NCBI RefSeq assembly: GCF_028583425.1
Contig: NC_072798.1
Location: 13,828,501 to 13,892,500 of the forward strand
Origin: Eublepharis macularius
Lineage: Eukaryota > Chordata > Lepidosauria > Squamata > Eublepharidae
Length of the DNA: 64,000 nucleotides
Direction: 5' to 3'
Shown: positions 1 through 10,939 of the stretch, piece by piece
Numbering within the stretch: position 1 is the first letter of the stretch
Layout of the letters: each line of letters begins with the position of its first letter
Notes under the pieces: model-generated
Told to the model about the DNA's origin: nothing
Database searches by the model: none
The model's input: only the letters and a program-made list of their open reading frames with translations
Program-made: the position numbers and the translations under genes

Positions 1-356
1 GGCTGTTCTTGCTCAGTGCCGAATTCACGGGAGCTCGCTTTGTGTGACTGCATCTGAAAGTGATTCCGGAGGGCAAAGCGCCAATTCTGCTCTGTTTTTT
101 GCTGTGAGAAAAAGTTCTGTAGGCTCCATTTGCATTTCTTTAAGGTGTGAGAAAGTGTCGAGATCTGCATTTCAATGAATGGATGTGGGAGGTGGGGGAA
201 ACTGGGATACTTTTAGCAGCTGAAAATATCATGAACTGAACCTGGGACCAATTTCATATGAAACATGTGCTTTACCACTAAACGATGCCCCCTCCCTGTA
301 GGAAGAGTGGCAGTACTTTATTTCCCTTCCAGATCACCGACATCTCCACATACTGA
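1..356. other. Gene-free left edge with SINE scrap
   Basis: No open frame of interest is present. Positions 236-300 read GAACCTGGGACC... followed by ...TTTACCACTAAACGATGCCC, the inverted box B/box A region of a decayed tRNA-derived SINE on the minus strand. The rest is unassigned. Confidence 0.45.
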
Positions 357-785
357 GTGTCTCTACACGAGACATCTTACACAAAGACTCTCAAGTGTCT
401 CAAGTGTAGGAAGATGCACTGTTAGCCAGGAAGCATAGTTTTAAAAGACAGAGCTGAAGGCTCTGTCAATCTCACATCTCTATCTGAGGACAGTTTTAAA
501 AGATAGAGCCAGCGGAGATCGCACTTCAGAGGGTTTGTTAATTTCATCTTTGTCTCCTCAAAGGATCTGTCAATTTCACCTTCCCTTGAGGTGTGTGTGA
601 GATGAAATTAACAAATCCTTTGAAGAGCGATCTCCGCTGTCTCTGGCTTTTCAAACTACCCTGGTGTAGAGAGGTGAAATTGACAGAGCCTTCAGCTCCG
701 TCTTTTAAAACTGCGCTTCCTGGCTAACATTGCGTCTCCCTGCACTTGAGCTTCCTCGTGTATGATGTCTTGTGTAGAGAGACTC
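357..785. mobile_element. Long-palindrome DNA transposon, family E copy 1
   Basis: The two halves are inverted copies of each other: GAGTGTCTCTACACGAGACA at the left end is matched in reverse near 765-785, and internal blocks (TCTTTTAAAACTG..., GATCTCCGCT..., AAATTAACAAA...) mirror around about 590. The flanks are TGA on the left and TCA on the right, which fits a degenerate 3-bp TNA duplication. It has no coding capacity. A second copy lies at 14879-15238. It is a MITE-like foldback element; the superfamily was not established. Confidence 0.7.
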
Positions 786-1575
786 TCAGTTGGAGGTCAG
801 GAAGATGAAGGGTCCGTTCCCCAAATAACTTCATTGCAGATACAATAGGAAACAGTAGTAGCAGAATATCTTTCATTGTGACAAACCCAAATATCCCAAA
901 GCATTGAGAACGATTTGGATATGCCCAGAGCTCCTCTTCTGGCTTGGGGCGCTGCCAAATCTGGAGTGGGAAAGAAGGAGGAATAGTTCCTTTAGAGCCC
1001 CAAAGCCTGCAGTTTGCAACAGTCTGAGGCTTTATTATATGCTGACTTACAGTTGAGTCCTTAGCAGAGCAATACCCTTCTAAATCCATGGGCTTAAAAA
1101 GGTATGACTTCATTCATGATTACACTGTAAATTAAATTGGATTATAGAGTTCATGGCACAAAAACGATGTCAAGAGGTACTGGGACGAGGATGAAAGAAA
1201 CGGCTCCTCTCCCTTTGAAAACAGAGAAGCCAGCGGTAATTTAGATTTGTCTCCAGCATTAAGTGGAAAAGAGGTCCCTTGTAAAACAGAGGAGGAGGAG
1301 TAGAATCAAATACTTAATGTATAAATAATATATACACGATAGGTTGAGCATCCTAAAGAGTTTTTTCGTACATGATCTCGCTGTAACCCTTATAACAAAA
1401 TAGCATTGTGAGGTAAGCCCATTTTACCTTCCCGTTTTGCAGAAAGATAATGGTGTGAGAGAAGCTTGCGTTATGACCATAGAGCAAAGTCGAAGCTGAT
1501 GTGAGTTTCAGAATCTGACGGTCAACTAAGTGAGACGCTGGAAAATGTGACAGCTCTCGGGTGTCTATTTTCTAA

Positions 1576-1777
1576 GAGCCAAACTACAAGTGACGTCTTA
1601 CACAGGTTGGACACTAGTCGGCTTCCCTCAAGTTTTGATGGGAAATGTAGGCATCCTGGTCTTGCAGCTGTAATGGAGAGCCAAGCTGTAAAACCAGGGC
1701 GCCTACATTTCCCATCAAAACTTGAGAGAAGCTGACAAGTGTCCAACCTGTGTAAGTCGTCACTTGTAGTTTGGCTC
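1576..1777. mobile_element. GAGCC-type palindromic MITE, copy 1
   Basis: The 202-bp element has ends GAGCCAAACTACAAGTGACG and its inverse, and the whole body folds back: GTTGGACACT...CTTCCCTCAAGTTTTGATGG is repeated in reverse in the right half. It is flanked by TAA and TTA, a 3-bp duplication with one mismatch. It is related to 14642-14875 by shared internal sequence and to the GGGCC family by shared ends. Confidence 0.75.
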
Positions 1778-2225
1778 TTAGTTAACAGCCACTGGGGGGG
1801 GGGGTGCAATTTAGACATGGGCCATGCTGCAGATGGGGGGGGGAGTTGTTGTTCTGACTTCAAGAGCCCCCTTGAGAATTGCTTGTTGATCCCCTGCGTC
1901 TATGTTCCCCTCAATGAGGCATGTAGTAATTCCCTGGAGGTTTTTAAAGGGTGATAGCATAGCAAGAGAGTATTAACACACTCCCGCACTGTGGCCTTGA
2001 TCCAACCAGGAGGGTGGCACAGCTGTTATTTACCATGCAAAAATGTGCTAGAGTTCCATCTCCAGCCTGGTACAGCATTAGACCAGGGTGCGTAAGACTT
2101 GCCTTCAAACCCCCACCTTCCTGGGAAATCTTGAGCCTGTTGTGCACTTTAAACCTAACCTTAAAAAAGGGGATGGGGGACACGTGAGGCTGTTATTGGT
2201 CCCAGATCAGTATTGTCTTCTCTCA

Positions 2226-2465
2226 CCAGTTTGGTGTAGTGGTTAAGAGTGTGGGACTCTAATCTGGAGAGCCAGGTTTGATTCCCCGCTCCTCCACTTG
2301 AAGCCAGCTGGGTGACCTTGGGCTAGTCACAGCTCTCTGGACCTCTCTCAGCCCCACCCACCTCACAGGGTGTTTTGTTGTGGGGATAATGATAACATAC
2401 TGAGTGGGCATTAAGTTGTCCTGAAGGGCGGTATATAAATCGGTTATTATTATTATTATTATTAA
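2226..2465 (+). repeat. tRNA-derived CORE-type SINE with (TTA)n tail
   Basis: A tRNA-like head (CCAGTTTGGTGTAGTGGTTA, then GGTTTGATTCC as box B) is followed by the CORE-like block GTGACCTTGGGCTAGTCACA and a LINE-like tail CTGAAGGGCGGTATATAAAT ending in (TTA)n. This is the reference copy for at least nine related copies in this window. Confidence 0.85.
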
Positions 2466-3461
2466 CAGCAAGTCTCCAGTATTTCAGGTCTTTCACGTCA
2501 CCTCCTACTTGATCTTTTTAAACTGGAGTTGCTGGGGATTGAACCTGGGACCTTCTGCGTGCCAGGCAAATGTTTTGCAACTGAGCAGCAGCCCCTCTCT
2601 TAGAGGAAGAGAAGCCCTGAGCTTTTTGGAGAAAAGAACGATGAAAAATGTACTTGCTAGGTTTCCAGATCCTCTACTGTCCGGAGTGGGTTTTCCCTGA
2701 TTCGTAGATCTGTCTTTAGCCACTGTGCAACAGTCGCGCCAGCTGCTCCTGGGTAGGCAAAATGATTGGGAACGGATGTATTAAAAGGTTCTACCAGGTG
2801 GTACTCTATCCGAACAACAACTGTTCTCTCTGCCAGCTTCTGTAACGTAAACCGAGTTAATTGTGAATCATCTTCCTTGTTGCGCTTGTATACATTGTAC
2901 GTGTTTATTTTCTGCTGTGTTTATCGGAAGCCTGGAATCCCCTCCCATTGTTTGTAAATATTCCCTACTATTCGTCTGTTTTTATGTATTAATGCGTATC
3001 TGCTCATTTATTTTGGGTAGCAACCTGTTTTATGGCAATATTTTAATAAAAATCTGTGAAACAGGCGGGAAAAGTAAAAACACAATACAAACAAACATGG
3101 GCTGTGCAACTCGGAAGGCTGGGGGGAAAATGTAAATGCAGTTCCGTTTCACGCTACACAAAAAGAGGGAAACTCAAAACATGTGGAAAGCTAGAAGATG
3201 GGAATGGGGGGATACTTATTTCTTCTTCCTGGCGTTTGTTATTGCATGCCTAACTGCACTCTGGAATTGTAGAGGATGGGAAAATTCTCAGTTTCTGATT
3301 ATTAATACGTTTCTCCATTTATATTGTTCTGGTAGGTATACAATTATCAGTTTATATTGTTATGATGGATGTTTTCTTCAAATGGCTGTTAGCAAAATGG
3401 AACTTTCAAATTCAGTGGCAGTATCAATCTGAGTAGCAGACGATGGGGAGATCTTTACCAA

Positions 3462-3629
3462 GGCCGTTTCCCCACGTCTTAAAAATAGTGCCTCACTCAC
3501 GGAATGCTGGCAGCTCCTTTCAAGCGATTTCTGACATCAGTGTTTCCAAAATGGAGGCAAGCAGTTATGATTACGTTTTCAAGGTGCTATGTGAGTGGAG
3601 TGCTGTTTTTAAGATGTGGGGAAATGGCC
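3462..3629. mobile_element. GGCCRTTT palindromic MITE, copy 1
   Basis: The 168-bp element starts GGCCGTTTCCCCACGTCTTA and ends in the inverse (TAAGATGTGGGGAAATGGCC). It is flanked by perfect CAA duplications (3459-3461 and 3630-3632). The arms fold back over most of their length. A 3-bp duplication with GGCC ends suggests a PIF/Harbinger-like element, which is inference. Confidence 0.75.
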
Positions 3630-3671
3630 CAAGTATCCCCCAGAGATCCTGCCCACGTATGCATCCAACTG

Positions 3672-3903
3672 CCAGTTTGGTATAGTGGTTAAAAGTGGCA
3701 GGACTCTAATCTGTTTGATTCCCCACTCCTCCACGTGAAGCCAGCTGGGTGACCTTGGGTCAGTCACCGCTCTCTCAGAGCTCTCTCAGCCCCACCCACT
3801 TCACAGGGTGTTTGTTGTGAGGACAATAATAACACACTTTGGAATCTTCTCTGAGAGGGCATTAAGTTATCCTGAAGGGTGGTATATATAAATCAAATGC
3901 TAT
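3672..3903 (+). repeat. tRNA-derived CORE-type SINE
   Basis: This carries the same head, CORE block and tail as the copy at 2226, with a short deletion in the box B region. It runs directly into the (GAT)n tract that follows, which probably grew from the SINE tail. Confidence 0.85.

Positions 3904-3944
<41 letters not shown>
3904..3944 (+). repeat. (GAT)n microsatellite
   Basis: About thirteen uninterrupted GAT repeats lie at the 3' end of a SINE. It is likely length-polymorphic. Confidence 0.95.
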
Positions 3945-3952
3945 GGTGATGG

Positions 3953-4260
3953 AACAGCATGGTATAGCCCGATCTCAACAGATCTCAGAAGCTATGCAGG
4001 GTCAGTACTTGGATGGGTGACCACCAAGGAAGACTGCAGAAGAAGACACTGACAAACCACATCTTGCTTCTCAGGGCCAACCTACAAGTGACAAATGACA
4101 CTTGAACGGCAAGTGCATTCCTCCCTGTTCACTTGCCCTCCACTCAATCCACTTGCCGTTCAAGTGTCATTCATCACTTGTAGCTTGGCCCTCACTTACC
4201 TGGAACGACCCTTGCCGGGGTCACCGTAAGTCAATTGTGATTTGACAACACACACAAAAA
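3953..4260 (+). repeat. 5S-rRNA-derived SINE split by a MITE
   Basis: Positions 3960-4025 closely follow the 5S rRNA internal-promoter region (CCCGATCTCAACAGATCTCA, AGCTATGCAGGGTCAGTACT, TGGATGGGTGACC). The 3' tail resumes after the inserted palindrome at 4195 (CCGGGGTCACCGTAAGTCA...). It is a SINE3-like element rather than a functional 5S gene, because the body is diverged and has a non-5S tail. Confidence 0.85.
4074..4191. mobile_element. GGGCC 118-bp palindromic MITE, copy 1 (nested)
   Basis: Ends are GGGCCAACCTACAAGTGACA and ...GTAGCTTGGCCC, with about 42-bp terminal inverted repeats around a short loop. Perfect 3-bp TCA duplications flank it (4071-4073, 4192-4194). It interrupts a 5S-derived SINE and so is younger than that SINE. 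Confidence 0.85.
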
Positions 4261-4278
4261 AACTCTACAATCCTAAAC

Positions 4279-4360
4279 AGGATAATAATAACACACTTTG
4301 TAAACCGCTCTGAACGGGCGTTAAGTTCTCCTGAAGGGCGGTATATAAATCTAACGTTGT
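4279..4360 (+). repeat. SINE 3' tail fragment
   Basis: This fragment carries only the 3' part of the CORE-type SINE (AACACACTTTGTAAACCGCT through GGGCGGTATATAAATC). Confidence 0.7.
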
Positions 4361-5566
4361 TGCTACTGGAAACAGGATACTGGGCTTGCTGAGTCTGAGC
4401 CATCAGACACTTGAGCTTATGAAAAACAAAATACTTTCAGCTTTTATCCTAAGATGATGTTAAGACCTCCCGATTGGCAAACAAATGTTCAGGCCAGATC
4501 CTGAGACTCAGTGCTCCCCCCACCCCAGCTTCAAGTTCCTCCTTCAAAGTCCGTGAAAATGATGAGAATTGACTGACAGAATTGGTTTTATAAGATTTAC
4601 CTTCTGCTTCATGTGGCCTTCAGTAGACTTTAAAAAAAAATATTGGAAATCTGGGAGAAGTTTATATATAAGAAGGACAGAAACGCCCAGTGAATTATTA
4701 AAAGCAGGAAATAGCAGACGTTGAAATCAAGTCAGAAGCATATTCTTACAGCCAGAAGCCCTGCCTCTTTTAAACATGAAACTACATTATCTGATGAGAA
4801 ACATATTCATTTCCCCTCCTCCTCCATTGTTCCTTTCACTCACTTGTTGTGTCTTTTTGTTAATTCAGCTTTTAGTTCTCTGAGGCAAAGTACTGTCTTT
4901 TCCTCTGCTGGTCTGGGCAAGCATTTTAGCACCATAGGGAAGCCAGGCAGATTGGGTCTTTCTGAGACATAAGTAATAATTCCAAATAAGGATCAGGGAG
5001 GAAAATTAACAGTCTGCTTGCTCCAGGAAAGAAATTCTGTCTTTTCTTCTAGAGTCTCCAAGATGAAAACAAATCCACTGCACAATTTGTGGGATTTGGC
5101 AAATCTGCATTCAGTTTCTCAGAGTTTGGATTTGGATGCAAGAAATGAGGTATTTCTTTAATTGGGAGATTTGCATCCTGCCTCCCTGTCATAGAAATGA
5201 CAGATACGATGGCTTGCAAGATCATATTAGAAAAGTATAAAGCAGAAGGGTGAAATCAATAGATACCATCACAATGAATGCAACAAAAAAATCAGCAAAA
5301 ACATCTTTTTTTAAAAAAAGCAGTAGAGATTTCAAAAGCAGCAGTCTACAAAACTCAGCTATCAGTAATGGAAGCTTTAAAAGGAAACAGCTTGTAAGGA
5401 TAGAAAATTTAAGTGTTCTTTAAAATAAAACCATTCCCACAAGTTTCAGGAAAACCAAAAGGGAGGGGCTCTGTCAGACCTTCAGAGTAGGGAATTCTGC
5501 AGTTCTTGGGGCGGGGGAGGGGGGGACACTTGAAAAAGCCTTGTTTAGTCTAGCTGTGGTGGCAGA

Positions 5567-5765
5567 AAGTGCCATCAATTCAAAGCTGACTTATGGCAAC
5601 CCCCTAATGGGGCTTTCAAGGCAAGAGATGAATAGAGGTGATATGCCATTGCCTCCTTCTGCGTAGCAACCCTTGTCTTCTTCAGAGGTCTCCCATCCAA
5701 TGACTAACCAAGGCTGACCCTGCTTAGCTTTCGAGATCTGACGAAATCGGTTTTGCCTGAACCAT
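5567..5765 (-). repeat. 5S-rRNA-derived SINE
   Basis: Read on the minus strand, the 5S-like part is AAGCTAAGCAGGGTCAGCCT and TGGATGGGAGACC, followed by the typical tail (GGGTTGCCATAAGTCAGC). It is in the opposite orientation to the copies at 3953 and 50759. Confidence 0.85.
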
Positions 5766-6129
5766 CTAGGTCAAATCTCAGTATTTTTGCTGTTTTTTCC
5801 CCCTTCCTTCTTTATTTTTTTCTGAGATTTAGAATTCTATGTATGTGGACATACAGCAAACAAAAAAATATTAACGGAGAACAATCTTTGCTATTCCTTT
5901 TATTGTTTATTACTATTTTAGCTAATTGGGCAGGCAAGAACCAATTTTTGGTACCTTATTTATTTTCTGCACAGAATTATGCTGAGAGGTGCTCAGCCCC
6001 ACTGACATTCTCCATGCCATACAGCAGCTATAGTTCAATTGAATGCTTCCCAGAACCAAGAAAGCTCCCTCCCAACGCTTCTCTGGCCTTACAGCCAATA
6101 AGTGATGGGCTTTAACCAGCCATTCTCAA

Positions 6130-6316
6130 AAACAACATTCAATTTATATACCCCATGACAATCACCCTGTGAGGTGGGTGGAGCTGAAAGAGCTCTGGAA
6201 GAGCTGTGGCTAACCCAAGGTCACCCAGCTGGCTTCAAGCGGAGGAGTGGGAATCAAACCTGCCTCTCCACATTACAGTCCTGCCATTTTTAACCACTAT
6301 ACCAAACTGGCTCTCT
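6130..6316 (-). repeat. tRNA-derived CORE-type SINE
   Basis: A minus-strand copy that starts from the tRNA head (GAGCCAGTTTGGTATAGTGG) at 6316. The tail is shortened, ending near 6130. Confidence 0.85.
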
Positions 6317-7197
6317 CTTCTCCTGGACTTTAGGGAATGCTTCTTCTAAGTTGCTCCCTCAAATTACATGTATGCCCCAAACATCTCCCCCACTTCCATC
6401 CAGAATAGTTGCTTTATCTTACCCTCAATCATATGTAGATACAAATTGATCAATCACTTAAAGAACAAACAATTTATTGACTTTCATTGGCTGATGGCCC
6501 TAAGATTTGGATATGGAAATGTGATTTTTGAATTAGTTTTCCATCCATCCCTAATTTATGTTTTAAAATATTTTAGCCTACAGTCGGAACAACAAGGAGG
6601 CTTCCAGACTAGTCTAAAAATACAGCATTGGAAAGGCAGAATGTAAAATGTATTTAAAAATTGATAAAAATTCCTACACACGCGCTTGCACTCATGCACA
6701 CTCACACATATATACCTTGCAATTTTATTCTGCCTTTCCTTCAAGGAACACAGGGCAGGCTAATCCCCCTTGCTCCATTTTTGGTTGCTATAAAATAGAT
6801 TTTGTGTGTGACCAGGTACGGGGTGGGTGGGGGTGAGATACAAAGCGAACTTTTATGTTAGCACTTGATTTTCAGCCCCAAATATGTCCCTCAATCTGAA
6901 ACCTATTAGATAAGCAGCAATTATGCAGCTCACATGTTCACTAGGGAAAGGTAAGAATGGATAGAATAGGCTCCAGTTCTCTGCCTTCCCTTCTGAGCAC
7001 TGTTGCAAATTCTCTGATAGGCCCACGAGTTCTTAACCTCGGCTACTGGATCAGGCTACTGGATCAGGTTGGGGCACCGAGCTCTTGGTTTGCATGTGTG
7101 ATCTCTCACCAGGAGAGGGATTGACATGCAGAGCCGTAGCATTATCAACACTTTGTACCTCAAACCTTCACTGTGGAGTAATTGTTATGAAGTCTGA

Positions 7198-7566
7198 GAG
7201 CCAAGCTACAAGTGACTTTTTTCACGTGGAGAACACTTGATCATTCTCACAAGTTTTCCTGGGAAGTGAAGTCCGAGTGTCCTTCCCCTCTTTGTTAGAA
7301 TCGCTGCCTGAAGAGCCAGAGAAAGCTGGTGGCAGCAGCAGCTTTTGCAAATCGTTCCTCCAGTCACAAGCCTGCTTTCAATGATCGTTTGGGGGCAGGC
7401 AGCTGCTGCTTTCTCCCTGGGCGTCCTGCTCCTGGGGAGCTGCTCTGGAGAAAGCCGTTGCGTCAGTGAAGCTCCAGCCACAGTGACAGCCGAAGAATCT
7501 GCTGCTGCTCTAACATGCCCTTCCCCTGCTCCTGAGCTGGAGAAAAACTGGAATGTAGCTTGGCTC
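7198..7566. mobile_element. GAGCC-type element with unrelated interior
   Basis: Terminal repeats GAGCCAAGCTACAAGTGACT / GAGCCAAGCTACA (13 exact bases) are flanked by perfect TGA duplications at 7195-7197 and 7567-7569. Unlike its relatives, the 340-bp interior is not a full palindrome and is GC-rich (CAGCAGCAGCTTTTGC...). It may be an internally deleted copy of a longer element, and the short open frames inside have no recognised domain. Confidence 0.7.
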
Positions 7567-7569
7567 TGA

Positions 7570-9634
7570 CTAAGATCTGGGAGAAACATTCTGCTGTAGA
7601 AGCTTGCTGGTTAACTAGAGAACCGTCCCTTTCTTGCAGTCTAACCTGTCACACAGGTTGGTTGTTGTGAGGAAATGATGAACAAAGCTATGAGCTCCTT
7701 GGAGGATAGTTTGGATAAAAATGACCTAAATGACAAACAAAAGGCAATTATTTAGATTTCTGCCTTGGATCCAACTATGGACTGGACCTTGGTTACACTC
7801 TGTACCAGACCCTGAGATCCACACTACTGCTTTAAACCAGTTCAAGAGTTATTCCCCCTCCTCTAAGAACTGTAGTTCTGTGGAGGAGGGATGGGATGTC
7901 AAATGAAGAATAACTAGGCCCCTCATTAATATGGTTACCAGCATAAGACTGGCAACTGGAAGGTGGCTCACCTGTGCGTGGGTGTCCCCTGGCCAGCAAC
8001 GTCCCTGGTGTTGCGATGGCATCACTTCCAACGAAACTGGAAATGACTTCATTACGTCTCCATTGATGATCTAGTATTCAGTCAAAACCCTGTAGTTATC
8101 CATAGAATTTTGACTGAGCGCTAGAGTGTCACTGTGATGATGTCACTGCTAATTTTGCCGGAAGTCACATCATTGCATCAGGATGCCAGCGATCTCCCCT
8201 TTCATTCCACCCCATTTTTCTGCCCCCACCCAGGTGAACAGTGGTGGGAAGGCTTAGCAGTGGGTGGGAGGTCTTCCACCAGCAGTGGAAACCTGGCAAC
8301 CCTACTCATTAAACTACAATTCCCATGATCCTTTGGGGCAAGCAGTGACTGTTAAATTACATAAAGCCAAGATACATTGGTCATGCAGTGATGCCCGTTA
8401 TGCCTGCTCTCTCGCTTTTCCTCCCTCCTTCTCTCTGTCAACGTAACTTGATCAGTATGGTTTGGTGCCAGCGCCTGCTGCCATTTGTTTGGAAAGCAGG
8501 CCCTTCACTAAATGCTTTTGGCCTAGCTTGCTCGAGCCAACACTGAGGTGATTTATATACCACAGAACCGGTAGTTCCCTCCCATCTGCTTTGTAGCGAG
8601 ACAACATGACAGGGCCGTCGCTGCTGCGGCCTAGCAGAGTATAATCAGGCTTCCCAATAAGGTCCCATTTATAAATACTTCATTATTAATAAAGCCGAGC
8701 AATTTGCGGCAAGCCTGAAAAGATGATTTATACTCACGTGCTAAGCAAGCCTATCAATTTAATCATATCGGAGCCTTCGAAACATGCCTCGCAACAGCTT
8801 GTCACACCATCATCTGTTAAGCATTTCCTCTTAATGCATTTCATACTGGGCCTTGTAATAATTTGCTAGAGGATGCAGCTGCGTCTATTAAGGGTTTTTC
8901 CCCCAATCAATATGAATGGCACATTTTCTAAAATGGTAGCAGAAATTAAATAATTCCTGGGTAGCCTAACTGGAAACAGAGTTTGTCTCTCTGTGTCGCT
9001 CAGCACAAGGAGAAAGGTTGTCGAAAAGATACTTGAAACGGGATTCTTGGTTTTAGAATTAGGCAGGGCTGAACCAAGGTATGTGGCCACGCCTAATGGC
9101 TTCTCCCTATCATGCGAGCAACCTTGGATTCCGTACAATATTGCAAAGGATACTGGGTAAAGCATAGAGTTGTCATCCTCCAGGTGGGGGCTGAAGTGCT
9201 TCCAGAAGAGAGTTACCAGCCTCCTGGTAGAGATGGAGGATCCCCTGCTCCCAGCCTCTTCCCTACTGCTCCCAGCCTCCACCCCCCTTCCGCATGCTCT
9301 GGAGCACTTCCGCATTACACTGGGAAACATCATTCCTGGTGCAATGGGTCATGCATGGGGCTGATTTGGTCAAAATCATCCCCCAATCTAGTGTTGTGCC
9401 CCCCATGAATTCCTCTCCCCTACTTTCATGCAATACTATCCTGGAATTACAATGGATCTCCAGATGACAGAAATCATGTTCCCTGGAGGAGAAAATGACT
9501 CCTTTGGAAGGTGGACTCTAAGGCATTATGTCCTGCTGCGGTGCCTCCCTTGGATCCTGGAGGATCTTTAAATTCATGCCCAGTGGCCAGAAGAAATATT
9601 TTCTCTGGTGTTTTGTTGTGACCATCATGAGTTA
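7570..9634. other. Gene-free stretch with possible regulatory core
   Basis: The left part (7570-8400) and 9080-9634 hold low-identity scraps of the TAGGGTTGCC repeat family. The middle (8440-8870) is repeat-free and listed separately. No gene was recognised. Confidence 0.55.
8440..8870. promoter_or_regulatory. Candidate conserved non-coding element
   Basis: Repeat-free sequence between degraded repeats, rich in TAAT/ATTA homeodomain-type sites and an AACAACATGAC/CAATTTAATC-type composition (CCATTTATAAATACTTCATT, TATCAATTTAATCATATCGG). It has no open frame. The claim rests on composition and position in the SOX5 3' flank; conservation was not tested. Confidence 0.35.
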
Positions 9635-10072
9635 AGAGCATAAGGAGAGCCCAGTTGGATCAGACCAGTGATCCATGTAATCCAGTATCCTGTCTAGGGT
9701 TGCCAGCTCCAAGTTGAGAAATTTCTAGAGATCTAGGGGTGAAACCTGGAGAAACCTGGAGAAAAGGGGGTTTGGGGAGGGAAAGGACCTTGACATGGCA
9801 TAATTCCACAGAGTCCACCCCCCAAAGTAGCCATTTTCTCCAGGTGAACTGATCTCTGTGGCCTGCAGACCAGTTGTAATTCTGGGAGATCTCCAGCCAC
9901 TACCTGGAGGCTGGCAAACCTAATCCTATCTCACAGTGGCCAGCCTCTTATGAGGGCCGACAACAGGGCATGAAGGCCGAGGCCTTCCCTTAATGGTGAC
10001 TCCCGGTACCAGTATTCAGATGTTTACTGCCTCTGCATGTGGAACTTACCTCTAATCACCATGGCTAGTGGC
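9635..10072 (-). repeat. CR1/L2-type LINE 3' fragment, split by a hAT repeat
   Basis: The pieces 9640-9694 (GAGCCCAGTTGGATCAGACC) and 9923-10072 (CACAGTGGCCAGCCTC..., GTTTACTGCCTCTGCATGTG) are two halves of one LINE 3' end, separated by the 228-bp element at 9695-9922. The same LINE type recurs at 28549, 29620, 46768, 53985 and 62535. Confidence 0.65.
9695..9922. mobile_element. TAGGGTTGCC hAT-like repeat, copy 1
   Basis: Ends are TAGGGTTGCCAGCTCC and GGCTGGCAAACCTA. Flanks ATCCTGTC and ATCCTATC form an 8-bp duplication with one mismatch, and deleting the element restores the interrupted LINE sequence. The 8-bp duplication indicates a hAT-type origin. Interior blocks (AACTGATCTCTGTGGCCTG) recur in other copies. 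Confidence 0.8.
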
Positions 10073-10157
10073 TTCCGCGACTTATTTTGCATAAGAAATA
10101 AAGTTGCCAACCTCCAAGTGGGGCCTGGAGACCTCCTAGAATTACAATTGCTACAGA

Positions 10158-10403
10158 AAATAATAATAATATATACCACCCTTCAAGACAAGTTAATGTC
10201 ATACTCAAGAGTGGTTTACAAAGTGTGTTATTATTATCCTCACAACAATCACCCTGTGAGGTGGGTGGAGCTGTGAGAGCTCTGAGAGAGCTGTGACTGC
10301 CCAAGGTTACCCATATGGCTTCAAGCAGAGAAGTGGGAACCAAACCCGGTTGTCCAGATTAGAGTCTCGTCACTCTCTTAACCACTACACCAAACTGGCT
10401 CTC
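10158..10403 (-). repeat. tRNA-derived CORE-type SINE
   Basis: A full-length minus-strand copy; its (TTA)n tail appears as TAATAATAAT at 10161 and the tRNA head ends at GAGAGCCAGTTTGG (10403). Confidence 0.85.
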
Positions 10404-10939
10404 CTGGACAAATGGCTGCTTTGAAGGGTGGACTCTATGGCAGTATTAGAGTTGCCAGGTGCAGGAATGCATGCCAATTCAGCGGGGCCAAATTGGCTTG
10501 CTGCAAAGTTCAGGAGCAGTCTCGGGGTGGCGCAATGATGTCCCTCCCAGAAAGTGGCATCGTCACTAACCCTGGAGCGTGCCTGGGAGGCCCGTTTCCA
10601 TGCCTTTCCTCCCTGCTGGCTAGGTGAGTGGTGGCAGGGAGTGGAGTTTGGGAGTAGAGGATCCATTAAAATTCCTGGCACATAAAATGACCTTGCAGAG
10701 CCCCCTGAAGATTTCTAAAGACTGCCCTCCCCTCCCCTTTCATGGGGCCAGTTCCACAAAGTGGGAAGTATAGTGGAAAAGGGAAAGGTTGTGGTTGATG
10801 CTAGGCTAGCTTCCTTGTGTGTGAGACCAGCCAGTGGATGGCAGCCTGAGAGCCACAGTTGTTGCAGAGGGACATATGGGAAGTGGTGGCCATTTAGATA
10901 TGTGGGTCCTAGGCTGTAAAGGGCTTTAAAGGTTATAAC

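Larger units (their letters stand above)
786..3458. other. Gene-free stretch
   Basis: No gene was recognised. Apart from the MITE (1576-1777) and SINE (2226-2465) listed separately, there is a tRNA-like SINE scrap at about 2525-2600 (minus strand, reading as GATTGAACCTGGGACC on the plus). G runs of eight to ten bases occur at 1794-1804 and 1837-1843. The remainder, including 2760-3440, is unremarkable unique AT-rich DNA. Confidence 0.6.
4361..7194. other. Gene-free stretch
   Basis: Mostly unique AT-rich DNA without a recognisable gene. It includes two minus-strand SINEs listed separately (5567-5765, 6130-6316). The open frames seen here are short and have no family resemblance. Confidence 0.6.
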
